A stretch of DNA of 64,000 nt from Seohaeicola zhoushanensis (GTDB taxonomy: Bacteria > Pseudomonadota > Alphaproteobacteria > Rhodobacterales > Rhodobacteraceae), in assembly GCF_014656415.1 (NCBI RefSeq), contig NZ_BNCJ01000003.1, forward strand, positions 326,316-390,315, read 5' to 3'. The position numbers and the translations under genes were made by a program. Below are positions 26,264 through 36,373 of this stretch, one piece after another. Position 1 is the stretch's first letter. Each line of letters begins with the position of its first letter. The notes under the pieces were generated by a model, which worked only from the letters and a program-made list of their open reading frames with translations, did no database searches and was not told the origin of the DNA.

Positions 26264-27142
26264 ATGAATGCATTTGCACGGGACAATTCGCGTCCCTCCG
26301 ACAAGTCGCTTCCGAGACGTCACACCTTCACTTCGGCCATCCGGGCGCTGCGCCGTCGCCTGCGCTATGGCCGGGCGCGCAAGCATTCTGCCGATACCAA
26401 CATCCTGCCCAACGGGCTCGACACGCTGGCCGCCTATTTCGAAAGGCGCGAGGAACGCTACATCAATATCCAGTCGGTCGTCCCGGCCGGCAAGATCGAC
26501 TTCGCAGCGATGAAGGCACGGAAACTGCCACCGCTGGACGCCACCTTGGCGCGGACGCAAACCCGCAACGCCGAGACGAAATACGCCTACCTCCGCAATC
26601 AGTTCCCGGAGCAATCCGAGCTGCTGGCCTTCCATGCGCTGCTGATCGCCCTTCTGCGCCGGAGGGAATTTCCGCAGCGGATAGCCAGGCTGTTCCTGCG
26701 CATGTGGCAGGAGGAAGGCGAATTTCTCGCCGCTGAACTGCCGGCGCGCTGGTTGATCTCGGCCGCGACAACCTTTGCCGACATCGGCGAAACCACCGAG
26801 CAGCGCCTCGGCGGGCAGGCCTTCTCGCTGGTCTTCGACCTGATCAAGCTGCATGACAGCGAACGTGGGCTGTCGGGGCGGCCGAACACGATGCCCTTTC
26901 CCGAGAACGCGCCGGATGACCGCTTCCCGCTGGCTTTCGATCTCGATCTCTACACGCTTCGGGATGGAGACATGGACCTGACGATGCTCTGGCGGCTTCA
27001 CAAGCAGGCCGAGGCCGACCCGCTCTTCCGCCCGCTCGGCAGAAGGATGTTCGAATTGCTGCTGCACGACAACCGCACCGTCTTTGCCCGCGTGCAGAAG
27101 TTGAAACAGGCAAATGCGGGGAGGCGCGGCGCTGGAACCTGA
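26264..27142 (+). CDS. Conserved protein of unknown function, coupled to a glycosyltransferase
   Basis: A 292-residue protein with no domain that I recognise. It is largely helical, with a strongly basic N-terminus (residues 15-45 rich in Arg) and no membrane helix or signal peptide. A middle region reads FPQRIARLFLRMWQEEGEFL and the end holds LWRLHKQAEADPLFRPLG. GGAG precedes the ATG at 26264 by seven bases. Its end overlaps the glycosyltransferase gene by 29 bases, so a joint role in a glycan pathway is possible. Confidence 0.7.
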   Translation: MNAFARDNSRPSDKSLPRRHTFTSAIRALRRRLRYGRARKHSADTNILPNGLDTLAAYFERREERYINIQSVVPAGKIDFAAMKARKLPPLDATLARTQTRNAETKYAYLRNQFPEQSELLAFHALLIALLRRREFPQRIARLFLRMWQEEGEFLAAELPARWLISAATTFADIGETTEQRLGGQAFSLVFDLIKLHDSERGLSGRPNTMPFPENAPDDRFPLAFDLDLYTLRDGDMDLTMLWRLHKQAEADPLFRPLGRRMFELLLHDNRTVFARVQKLKQANAGRRGAGT

Positions 27143-28079
27143 CCTTGCACCCAGCTGGGGGATCGTCTGCACGGTCAAGGCCGACCTTGCCGAGATCCTG
27201 GCCTTTGCGGCCCATCACGCCGAACTGGGCGCGCACCGCATCTACATCTATCTGGACGACCCCCAGGCCGAGACGGTCGCCGCGCTCAAGGCCCACCCGA
27301 AAATCCGCGTGACCGCCTGCGACGCCGCCTACTGGCGCAAGACCGGCAAGGCGCGCCCGCTCAAGCACCAGGTCCGGCAGGGCGCCAATGCCAGCCATGC
27401 CTACCGCCGCCGCGCCGAGGTGGACTGGCTGGCGCATATCGACGTGGACGAGTTCCTCTGGCCCGAAACCTCGGTCGCCGCCCATCTCGCCGCCCTGCCC
27501 GCCACGGCGCTCTCGGCGCGCGTGCGGCCGATCGAGGCGCTGGCCGGCGGCGATGGCTGCGGCTTCAAGGCGCTCCCGCCAGGGGACAGCCGCGCCGCAC
27601 TTTCCGAAACGCTCTACCCCACCTACGGCCGCTACCTGCGCGGCGGCTTCATGAGCCATGTCGCCGGCAAGCTCTTCGTGCGCACCGACCTGGGCGAGGT
27701 CGATTTCCGCATTCACAACATGGACCTCGGCGGCATCCGCAACCCGCAGAGCGTCGAGCTCGCCCAGGTCGATCTCTGCCACCTTCATGCCAAGCCCTGG
27801 GAGGAATGGCGCGCAACCTATCGCTACCGCTTCGAAAAAGGCTCCTACCGCCCCGAGCTGCCCCCCGCGATCTCGCGCGAGAACGGCGGTATGAACCTGC
27901 ACGAACTCTTCGCCTATCTCGAAGCCACCGAGGGCGAGGCCGGGCTGCGCGCCTTCTTCGACGAGGTCTGCGCCGATACGCCAGCCCTGCGTGCCCGGCT
28001 TCAGGCGCAGGGCCTGTTGCGTCACCGCGACCTGGACCTCGCCGCGAAAATGCAGAGACATTTTCCCGACTTCCGCTGA
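27114..28079 (+). CDS. Glycosyltransferase family 2 protein
   Basis: A 321-residue GT-A enzyme of the Glyco_tranf_2_4 type. It opens with GIVCTVKADLAEILAFAAHH and HRIYIYLDDPQAETV (nucleotide-sugar fold). The metal-binding segment is WLAHIDVDEFLWP (DxD), and a conserved KPWEEWRATYRYRFEKGSYR block follows. It has no transmembrane anchor, so it probably acts at the inner face of the membrane. Its start lies inside the preceding gene. Acceptor and sugar cannot be deduced. Confidence 0.86.
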   Translation: MRGGAALEPDLAPSWGIVCTVKADLAEILAFAAHHAELGAHRIYIYLDDPQAETVAALKAHPKIRVTACDAAYWRKTGKARPLKHQVRQGANASHAYRRRAEVDWLAHIDVDEFLWPETSVAAHLAALPATALSARVRPIEALAGGDGCGFKALPPGDSRAALSETLYPTYGRYLRGGFMSHVAGKLFVRTDLGEVDFRIHNMDLGGIRNPQSVELAQVDLCHLHAKPWEEWRATYRYRFEKGSYRPELPPAISRENGGMNLHELFAYLEATEGEAGLRAFFDEVCADTPALRARLQAQGLLRHRDLDLAAKMQRHFPDFR

Positions 28080-28134
28080 ATTGTTCAGGGAGCCGCCTCA
28101 ATAAGCTCGAAATGCGCTATATTACAGAGGGCGT

Positions 28135-28163
28135 TTGACCATCGCCCAGGATTTTGTTAAGGG
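28135..28163 (+). promoter_or_regulatory. Candidate promoter of the DEAD-box helicase gene
   Basis: TTGACC (28135-28140), a spacer of 17 bases, then TAAGGG (28158-28163). This would give a 5' leader of about 90 bases ending in a hairpin at the start codon. Confidence 0.45.
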
Positions 28164-28239
28164 CAGCCTCACCAGCCGGTTTGTGCAGTCAGCACAGGGC
28201 CATCCGGGCCCGGCCTGGACCATATGTGCGGGCCAAGTC

Positions 28240-28260
28240 GTGTCCGCAAACCTCGGACAC
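28240..28260 (+). promoter_or_regulatory. Leader hairpin directly before the helicase start codon
   Basis: GTGTCCG, loop of seven bases, CGGACAC: a perfect 7-bp stem ending two bases before ATG 28263. No Shine-Dalgarno sequence is visible between hairpin and start. Possible temperature- or helicase-responsive control of translation. Confidence 0.5.
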
Positions 28261-28262
28261 AC

Positions 28263-29687
28263 ATGACCAAGTTTTCTGATCTGAATCTGAACCCGAAAGT
28301 ACTCAAAGCCGTCGAAGAAGCCGGTTACCAGACCCCGACGCCGATCCAGGCGGGCGCCATTCCCCCGGCCCTCGAAGGACGCGACGTCCTCGGCATCGCC
28401 CAGACCGGCACCGGCAAGACCGCGAGCTTCACCCTGCCGATGATCACCGCGCTGGCCCGTGGCCGCGCCCGCGCGCGGATGCCGCGTTCGCTGGTGCTCT
28501 GCCCGACGCGCGAACTGGCCGCCCAGGTGGCCGAGAACTTCGACACCTATGCCAAGCACGTGAAGCTGTCGAAAGCCCTGCTGATCGGCGGCGTCTCCTT
28601 CGGCGAACAGGACAAGCTGATCGACAAGGGCGTCGATGTGCTGATCGCCACGCCGGGCCGCCTGCTCGACCATTTCGAGCGCGGCAAGCTGATCCTCTCC
28701 GACGTCAAGATCATGGTGGTGGACGAGGCCGACCGGATGCTCGACATGGGCTTCATCCCCGATATCGAGCGGATCTTCGGCCTGACCCCCTTCACCCGCC
28801 AGACCCTGTTCTTCTCGGCCACCATGGCCTCCGAGATCGAGCGGATCACCAACACCTTCCTGCACAACCCGGTGCGCATCGAAGTGGCCCGCCAGGCCAC
28901 CACGGGCGAGAACATCACCCAGGGCGTGGTGATCTTCAAGGGCACACGCCGCGACAGCGAAGCCAGCGAGAAGCGCGCTGTGCTGCGTGCCCTGATCGAC
29001 GGCGAAGGCGACAAGCTGACCAATGCGATCATCTTCTGCAACCGCAAGACGGATGTGGATATCGTCGCGAAATCGCTCAAGAAATACGGCTATGACGCGG
29101 CGCCGATCCACGGCGATCTCGACCAGTCGCAGCGCACCCGCACGCTGGATTCCTTCCGCGCCGGCCAGCTGCGCATCCTCGTCGCCTCGGACGTCGCCGC
29201 CCGCGGCCTCGACGTGCCGAGCGTCAGCCACGTGTTCAACTTCGACGTGCCGAGCCATGCCGAGGACTATGTCCACCGCATCGGCCGCACCGGCCGCGCC
29301 GGGCGCGACGGCACCGCCTTCACCATCTGCGTTCCCCGCGACGAGAAGAACCTCGCCGACGTCGAACGCCTGGTGCAGAAGGAAATCCCGCGCATCGAGA
29401 GCCCGATCAAGGGCGGCAGCGCCACCTCGGGTGACGAGGACGAAGCCCCCCGCGAGAAGCCCTCGCGCGAGCGTTCGTCGCGCAGCCGCTCCTCCTCGCG
29501 CCGCAAGGAGCCGGTGGCCGAAGCCGCCGTCGTCGAAGAGGTCGCCGCCAAGCCGGTCGATCGTGAGCGTGAGCAGGCCCCGCGCCGGCACGAAACCCGG
29601 TCGGACAACGGCCCCAAGGTCGTCGGCATGGGCGACCACCTGCCGAGCTTCATCGCTCTGAGCTTCGAAGAACGCCGCGCCAGCTGA
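28263..29687 (+). CDS. DEAD-box RNA helicase (RhlE-like)
   Basis: A 474-residue helicase with all core motifs: Q motif (GYQTPTPIQ), AQTGTGKT, PTRELA, VDEADRMLD, SAT, ARGLD and HRIGRTGRAG. The core ends near residue 385. The last ~90 residues are a disordered tail with Arg/Ser repeats and acidic patches, as is usual for RhlE/CsdA-like proteins that work in RNA decay, ribosome assembly or cold adaptation. The start is set by the family N-terminus TKFSDLNLNP. RNase J, another RNA-decay factor, lies nearby on the other strand. Confidence 0.95.
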   Translation: MTKFSDLNLNPKVLKAVEEAGYQTPTPIQAGAIPPALEGRDVLGIAQTGTGKTASFTLPMITALARGRARARMPRSLVLCPTRELAAQVAENFDTYAKHVKLSKALLIGGVSFGEQDKLIDKGVDVLIATPGRLLDHFERGKLILSDVKIMVVDEADRMLDMGFIPDIERIFGLTPFTRQTLFFSATMASEIERITNTFLHNPVRIEVARQATTGENITQGVVIFKGTRRDSEASEKRAVLRALIDGEGDKLTNAIIFCNRKTDVDIVAKSLKKYGYDAAPIHGDLDQSQRTRTLDSFRAGQLRILVASDVAARGLDVPSVSHVFNFDVPSHAEDYVHRIGRTGRAGRDGTAFTICVPRDEKNLADVERLVQKEIPRIESPIKGGSATSGDEDEAPREKPSRERSSRSRSSSRRKEPVAEAAVVEEVAAKPVDREREQAPRRHETRSDNGPKVVGMGDHLPSFIALSFEERRAS

Positions 29688-29702
29688 GCGTAGGATCGCG
29701 TT

Positions 29703-29753
29703 AACACCTTTCCGCTAGGCTGGGCCCGCTGCCCGGCCCGCGTGAAAGGTGTT
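29703..29753 (+). promoter_or_regulatory. 51-base leader hairpin covering the ribosome-binding site of the PilZ gene
   Basis: AACACCTTTC (29703-29712) pairs perfectly with GAAAGGTGTT (29744-29753), and inside it 29718-29725 pairs with 29731-29738 (one G-U). The right arm contains the AAGGTG that should act as Shine-Dalgarno for ATG 29758. It may also serve as terminator of the helicase gene. Confidence 0.6.
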
Positions 29754-29757
29754 CCGC

Positions 29758-30114
29758 ATGATCCGCTCGATGTCCACCTTCCTCACGGACCTGCGCCAGG
29801 ATCCGCGCTACCGGCTGCGCCTGCCCTGCCGGCTGGACCTCGCTTCGCGCGGGATTGCCGCCACCATGGTCGAGGTCAGCCTGGGCGGCGCCCGCGTCGA
29901 ACTCCCGCCCGATACCGTCACCTTCCTGCCCGGCGCGCTCCGGGCGGTTCAGATCGAACCGGTGGGGCTGCTGAAAGCGCAGGAACGCTGGCGGCGCGGC
30001 GAGCTGATCGGCCTCCGCTTCCGCGGGCGCGACGCGCGGTTGCGCATCGCGGCGTGGTTCGATGATCTCGGCCTGCGGTCCGGGGATACGGGATGGATCA
30101 GCCCAGACGGCTGA
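29758..30114 (+). CDS. PilZ-domain protein
   Basis: A 118-residue single-domain PilZ protein. The c-di-GMP-binding signature is present: an arginine-rich switch (DPRYRLRLPCRLDL, RxxxR) near residue 15 and VEVSLGGARVELP (the D/NxSxxG motif, with Glu in place of Asp) near residue 38. PilZ proteins bind cyclic di-GMP and adjust motility, cellulose or other outputs through partner proteins. ATG 29758 is used (an upstream GTG at 29749 is possible). Its last 17 bases overlap the end of rnj on the other strand. Confidence 0.82.
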   Translation: MIRSMSTFLTDLRQDPRYRLRLPCRLDLASRGIAATMVEVSLGGARVELPPDTVTFLPGALRAVQIEPVGLLKAQERWRRGELIGLRFRGRDARLRIAAWFDDLGLRSGDTGWISPDG

Positions 30115-31765
30115 TCACCACCGTCACCTCGGGCTTCTTGCCGATCTCGGTCTGCGCGGTCTGCCGCACGATCCGCCGCATCGCCTCTTCGATGGCACCG
30201 TCATCGCGCAGCGTCTTCTCGCTGGCGCGGTTCAGGAACTGGCTAAGGTCCTCTTCCAGCACCTCGACCAGCGCCGCGCGCGAGCTGCCCGTCTCGGGCA
30301 GGCCCATCGCCTCGCACCAGGGATCGCCCAGCAGCTCGTTCTCCTCGTCGACGATCAGCGTCACCACCACATGGCCGTTCAGCGCCATCCGGATCCGGTC
30401 GCGCACGATGCCGTCCATCGCCCCGATCAGCACCGAGCCGTCGAGATAGGTGCGCCCGGTGTCGACGTGATCCACGACCACCGGGACGTTGCCCGACAGG
30501 TCGAGCATCGTCCCGTTGGTGGCAATCGCCGCGGCCAGCCCCGCCGCCTCTGCCAGCTGCGCATGTTCGCGCAGGTGGCGGTGCTCGCCGTGCATCGGGA
30601 TCACCATCTTCGGCCGCACCAGCGCGTGCATCCGCTCCAGGTCGGGCCGGTTGGCGTGGCCCGAGACGTGGTAGTCGCCCATCCGGTCGTCGACCACGTC
30701 GACCCCCTTCTCGGACAGCGCGTTCATGATGCGGATCACGCTGCGCTCGTTGCCGGGGATGGTCTTGGAGGAGAACAGGAAAGTATCGCCCTCCTTCAGC
30801 TCCAGCCCGAGGTATTTGCCCCGCGACAGCTGTGCGCTGGCCGCACGGTGTTCGCCCTGGCTGCCGGTCACCAGCAGCATCAGGTTGGCACGCGGCACCT
30901 CCAGCGCCTGTTCCGGGCTGATCACCGGCGGGAAATCGGTCAGCACGCCGGTTTCCACCGCCGCCTCGACCATCCGCCGCATCGCCCGGCCCAGCAGCAC
31001 CACCGACCGCCCCGCGCTGCGCGCCGAGGTCGCCAGCGTCTTGAGCCGCGCCACGTTGCTCGCGAAGGTGGTCGCGACAACCATGCCCTCGGCCTCACCC
31101 ACCAGCATCTTGATCCCGGCCCCGATCGAGGCCTCGGACCGCCCCGGATAGGGCGAGAAAACGTTGGTGCTGTCGCAGATCAGCGCCTGCACCCCGTCCT
31201 TGGACACCTCGGCCCAGAGCGCGGCATCGAAGGGCTCACCCACGATGGGCGTCTCGTCCAGCTTGAAGTCGCCGGTATGGATGACGCGCCCAGCCGGCGA
31301 GTCGATAACAAGCCCGGCGCTTTCGGGGATCGAATGCGCGATGGGCAGGAAGCTCACCTTGAACGGCCCCGCCTCGACCTTCTGTGGCCAGGCCGAGACG
31401 ACCCGCACGTTGTCGGTCGGCAGGTCCACGTCTTCGAGCTTGCGCTTGGCGATATTCGCCGTGAAAACGCGGGCATAGATCGGCTTGCCCAGCAGTTCGG
31501 CGTAATGCGGCACGCCGCCGACGTGGTCCTCGTGCGCATGGGTGATGAAGACGGCTTCGAGCCGGTCGAGGTTCTCGCGCAGCCAGCCGATGTCAGGAAG
31601 GATCAGATCCACCCCCGGCGTGCCGTCCATGTCGGGGAATGTCACCCCGATGTCGACCAGGATCAGCCGCTCCTTGCCGGGTGCGCCATAGCCATAGACA
31701 TAGGCGTTCATCCCGATTTCGCCGGCGCCGCCCAACGGCAGATAGATCAAACGTTCGCTGCTCAT
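30098..31765 (-). CDS. rnj: Ribonuclease J
   Basis: A 555-residue metallo-beta-lactamase/beta-CASP ribonuclease. The zinc motif is FITHAHEDHVGG near residue 75 (HxHxDH), with GDFKLDETP and DSTN typical of the beta-CASP domain, and HVSGHANRPDL near residue 370. RNase J has 5'-3' exoribonuclease and endonuclease activity and in alphaproteobacteria matures rRNA and degrades mRNA. It starts 4 bases after coaX and ends the nuo-birA-coaX-rnj run. Confidence 0.95.
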   Translation of the reverse strand: MSSERLIYLPLGGAGEIGMNAYVYGYGAPGKERLILVDIGVTFPDMDGTPGVDLILPDIGWLRENLDRLEAVFITHAHEDHVGGVPHYAELLGKPIYARVFTANIAKRKLEDVDLPTDNVRVVSAWPQKVEAGPFKVSFLPIAHSIPESAGLVIDSPAGRVIHTGDFKLDETPIVGEPFDAALWAEVSKDGVQALICDSTNVFSPYPGRSEASIGAGIKMLVGEAEGMVVATTFASNVARLKTLATSARSAGRSVVLLGRAMRRMVEAAVETGVLTDFPPVISPEQALEVPRANLMLLVTGSQGEHRAASAQLSRGKYLGLELKEGDTFLFSSKTIPGNERSVIRIMNALSEKGVDVVDDRMGDYHVSGHANRPDLERMHALVRPKMVIPMHGEHRHLREHAQLAEAAGLAAAIATNGTMLDLSGNVPVVVDHVDTGRTYLDGSVLIGAMDGIVRDRIRMALNGHVVVTLIVDEENELLGDPWCEAMGLPETGSSRAALVEVLEEDLSQFLNRASEKTLRDDGAIEEAMRRIVRQTAQTEIGKKPEVTVVISRLG

Positions 31766-31769
31766 AGGC

Positions 31770-32543
31770 TCAGGTGTTTTCCTTGTTGAAACGGTGGATC
31801 ACGGTCAGCCCGTGCATCGTGAGGTCGTCCTCGAAGACGTCGAAAAGGTCGTCGCTCTGCTGGAACAGTGGCGCGAGGCCGCCGGTGGCGATGACCTGCA
31901 TCGGCCGGTCGCGCTCGGCCTTGATGCGGGCGCAGATCTCCTTGACCAGCCCGACATAGCCCCAGAACACGCCCGACTGCATGCAGGCAACCGTATTGGT
32001 CCCGATCACCGCCTGCGGCTTGGCGATATCGACATGCGGCAGCGCCGCCGCCGCCATGTGCAGTGCCTCGAGGCTCAGGTTCACGCCTGGCGCGATCACG
32101 CCGCCGACATAGGCGCCGTCATCGTCGACCACGTCGAAGGTGGTCGCGGTGCCGAAGTCGACGACGATCTTGTTGCCGCCGTGCCGGTCGAAGGCGGCCG
32201 CCGCGTTCACCAGCCGGTCGGGGCCGACGATGGTACCCTCGTCCACCCGCGGCAGGTGCGGCAGCAGGCAGTCGGGCTTTCCCACCACCAGCGGTCGGCA
32301 GTTGAAGAAACGGTCGGCGAAGACGCGCAGGTTGAAGACCACGCGCGGCACAGTCGACGAGATGATGACATCGGTGATGTCCGGCTTGATTCCGTAGTGG
32401 TCCACCAGGGTCTTGAACCAGGTGAAATAGGCATCCGCCGTGCGCGCGTGATGGGTCGAGGTGCGCAGCGTGCAAAGGAACTTCTCGCCGTCCCAGATCG
32501 AGAAAACGGTATTGGTATTGCCACAGTCGATGGCCAGCAGCAT
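31770..32543 (-). CDS. coaX: Type III pantothenate kinase
   Basis: A 257-residue ASKHA-fold kinase. LLAIDCGNTNTVFSIWDG at the start is the phosphate-binding DxGNT motif, GPDRLVNAAAA and VDFGTATTFDVV are the pantothenate- and metal-binding blocks, and GGVIAPGVNLSLEAL follows. It carries out the first step of CoA synthesis, phosphorylation of pantothenate. It lies 14 bases after birA and 4 bases before rnj, a gene order found in many alphaproteobacteria. Confidence 0.95.
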   Translation of the reverse strand: MLLAIDCGNTNTVFSIWDGEKFLCTLRTSTHHARTADAYFTWFKTLVDHYGIKPDITDVIISSTVPRVVFNLRVFADRFFNCRPLVVGKPDCLLPHLPRVDEGTIVGPDRLVNAAAAFDRHGGNKIVVDFGTATTFDVVDDDGAYVGGVIAPGVNLSLEALHMAAAALPHVDIAKPQAVIGTNTVACMQSGVFWGYVGLVKEICARIKAERDRPMQVIATGGLAPLFQQSDDLFDVFEDDLTMHGLTVIHRFNKENT

Positions 32544-32557
32544 CGCGGTTTGACCTT

Positions 32558-33310
32558 TCAGAAGTAGACTTCGGCGGCGGCGATGGCCTTGCGCCCCTCG
32601 GGCGTCACCAGCACCAGATTACCTTGGGTATCGACCGTTTCAAACCGCCCCGTGGTGATCTGAGCGCCGGTCTTGGCGGTGATCGTCTCGCCCAGGCGCG
32701 CTGCCCTGTCGAGCCAGGCTGCCCGGATCGGCGCAAAGCCGTAGGTGGTGAATTGCAGGTCGCGCGTCGCATAGGCGGCGGCGAGGTGCGGCAGAAAATC
32801 CTCGGGGCTGATCGAGGTTCCGGTCTCCGACAGCAGCGACACGGGGCGCACCGCGCCCGCCTCGACCTCCGAGGCCCCCGGCGCCTCTGCCAGGTTCACC
32901 CCGATGCCAATCGACAGGTGGCCGGGGTTCTGCCCGGTGCCGGCGCTCTCCAACAGGATGCCGGCCAGCTTGCCGCCGTTCAGCAGCACGTCGTTGGGCC
33001 ATTTCAGCGCCAGCCCCTGGGCCCGCCCCGTCACCTCGGCCACCGCATCGAACAGCGCAAGGGCGGCGACGAAGCTGCGCAGCGCCGCCACGTCGGGGCG
33101 CTCGGTCATGCGCATCACCAGGGTTGCCGCGAAATTGCCGTTGGGCTGCACCCAGACCCGGCCACGCCTTCCGCGCGCGGCGGTCTGCTCCTTGGCCAGG
33201 ATCCAGACCGGCCCGGCAAGCTGCGGCGCCATGCGCGCCGCCTCGTCCAGCGTCGAATCCACCACGTCCAGCACCTTCAGGCCATATCCCTTCGGCCAGC
33301 TGGCGCTCAT
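32558..33310 (-). CDS. birA: Biotin--[acetyl-CoA-carboxylase] ligase
   Basis: A 250-residue catalytic-domain-only BirA without the DNA-binding N-terminal domain of E. coli BirA. The biotinoyl-AMP motif appears as AARGRRGRVWVQPNG, followed by LKWPNDVLLNGGKLAGILLE, where the Lys contacts biotin. It attaches biotin to carboxylases, including the methylcrotonyl-CoA carboxylase encoded at 55.7-60.5 kb. The ATG at 33310 has GAGAGA upstream. It follows nuoN by about 70 bases and leads into coaX. Confidence 0.94.
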   Translation of the reverse strand: MSASWPKGYGLKVLDVVDSTLDEAARMAPQLAGPVWILAKEQTAARGRRGRVWVQPNGNFAATLVMRMTERPDVAALRSFVAALALFDAVAEVTGRAQGLALKWPNDVLLNGGKLAGILLESAGTGQNPGHLSIGIGVNLAEAPGASEVEAGAVRPVSLLSETGTSISPEDFLPHLAAAYATRDLQFTTYGFAPIRAAWLDRAARLGETITAKTGAQITTGRFETVDTQGNLVLVTPEGRKAIAAAEVYF

Positions 33311-33379
33311 GATGTCATCTCTCTCAGGACAGAGCTGTCGCAAAAGGCGCCCGCAGTACGGACGCCTTCAGGACGGAGT

Positions 33380-34819
33380 TCAGTTGACAAGCGCGGCCGC
33401 CGCGGCCTGCGCCGCCCCTTCCACGCCGAACATGTTGATGATGCCCAGCAGCATGATCGCGGCGCTGCCCATCAGCATGGCCCAGAGCACTGGCGAGCCG
33501 TTGGTGTCCAGCTCTTCGCCCTCTTCGCCGAAATACATGTAGTAGACGATGCGAAGATAGTAGAAGGCGCCGATCACCGAGGCCACGACGCCCAGGATCG
33601 CCAGCCAGGCCAGCCCGCCGTCATAGGCGGCGCGCAGCACGTAGAACTTCCCGAAGAAGCCCAGCATCGGCGGCACGCCGGCAAGGCTGAACAGCAGGAT
33701 CAGCATGGCCAGCGCGCGGCCCGGCTTCTTCTTGGAATACATGTTCAGCGCGGCGATTTCGGTCACCGGGGTGCCGTCACGCTCCATCGCCATGATGAAG
33801 GCGAAGGTGCCGATGTTCATGGCGACGTAGATCGAGACATAGATCAGCATCGCCTGCACGCCGAAGGCGGTCCCCGAGGCAAGGCCCATCAGGGCAAAGC
33901 CCATGTGCGCGATCGAGGAATAGGCCATCAGCCGCTTGATGTCGGTCTGCCCGATGGCCGCCACGGCGCCCAGGAACATCGACAGCACGGCCAGCAGCGC
34001 GATCACCTGCTGCCAGTCGCCCACGGCGCCGCCAAAGGCATCGAACAGCACCCGCGCGAACAGCCCCAGCGCCGCCGCCTTGGGCGCGGTGGCGAAGAAG
34101 GCCGTAACCGGCGTCGGCGAACCCTGGTAGACGTCGGGGGTCCACATGTGGAACGGCACCGCGCTCACCTTGAAGGCCATGCCCGAGATCAGGAAGACCA
34201 GGCCGAACAGCAGCCCGACCGAGACTTCGCCTTCCTTGGCGGTCTGCAGGATGCCCGAGAACAGCGTCGTGCCGGCAAAGCCGTAGACCAGCGAGGCACC
34301 GTAGAGCAGCAGGCCCGAGGACAGCGCGCCCAGCACGAAATACTTCAGGCCTGCCTCGGTCGACTTGACGCTGTCGCGACGCAGGGCGGCGACGACGTAG
34401 AGCGCGAGCGATTGCAGTTCGAGGCCCATGTAGAGCACCATCAGGTCGCCGGCCGAGACCATGACCATCATGCCGACGGTGGCCAGCACCACCAGCACCG
34501 GATACTCGAACCGCAGGATGCCGCGGCGCTGCATGTATTCCTGGCTCATTACCAGCACGGCCGCCGCCGAGGAGAGGATCAGCACCTTGGCAAAGCGCGA
34601 GAACCCGTCATCGTTGAACATGCCGTTGAAGGCGGTGCGCGCGCCGGCGCTGCCGGTGCCGATCCAGACCGCCAGCACCAGCATCAGCGCCGCCGTTACC
34701 CAGACCAGCGCCGAGGCCAGCTTGTCCTTGCCCGTGTAGACCGCGCCAAGCAGCGCGAGCATCGCGTAGATCGCCAGAACCATTTCCGGCAGGATGATGT
34801 TCAGGTCGGCCTGCATCAT
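33380..34819 (-). CDS. nuoN: NADH-quinone oxidoreductase subunit N
   Basis: A 479-residue antiporter-like membrane subunit of complex I with about 14 helices. The proton-channel lysine region reads [23 protein letters not shown], and [16 protein letters not shown] is the Mrp-type motif. It is one of three proton-pumping modules of the membrane arm. It lies 12 bases after nuoM and is the last nuo gene. Confidence 0.97.
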   Translation of the reverse strand: MMQADLNIILPEMVLAIYAMLALLGAVYTGKDKLASALVWVTAALMLVLAVWIGTGSAGARTAFNGMFNDDGFSRFAKVLILSSAAAVLVMSQEYMQRRGILRFEYPVLVVLATVGMMVMVSAGDLMVLYMGLELQSLALYVVAALRRDSVKSTEAGLKYFVLGALSSGLLLYGASLVYGFAGTTLFSGILQTAKEGEVSVGLLFGLVFLISGMAFKVSAVPFHMWTPDVYQGSPTPVTAFFATAPKAAALGLFARVLFDAFGGAVGDWQQVIALLAVLSMFLGAVAAIGQTDIKRLMAYSSIAHMGFALMGLASGTAFGVQAMLIYVSIYVAMNIGTFAFIMAMERDGTPVTEIAALNMYSKKKPGRALAMLILLFSLAGVPPMLGFFGKFYVLRAAYDGGLAWLAILGVVASVIGAFYYLRIVYYMYFGEEGEELDTNGSPVLWAMLMGSAAIMLLGIINMFGVEGAAQAAAAALVN

Positions 34820-34831
34820 GCCCCCTGCTCC

Positions 34832-36372
<1,541 letters not shown>

Positions 36373-36373
<1 letters not shown>

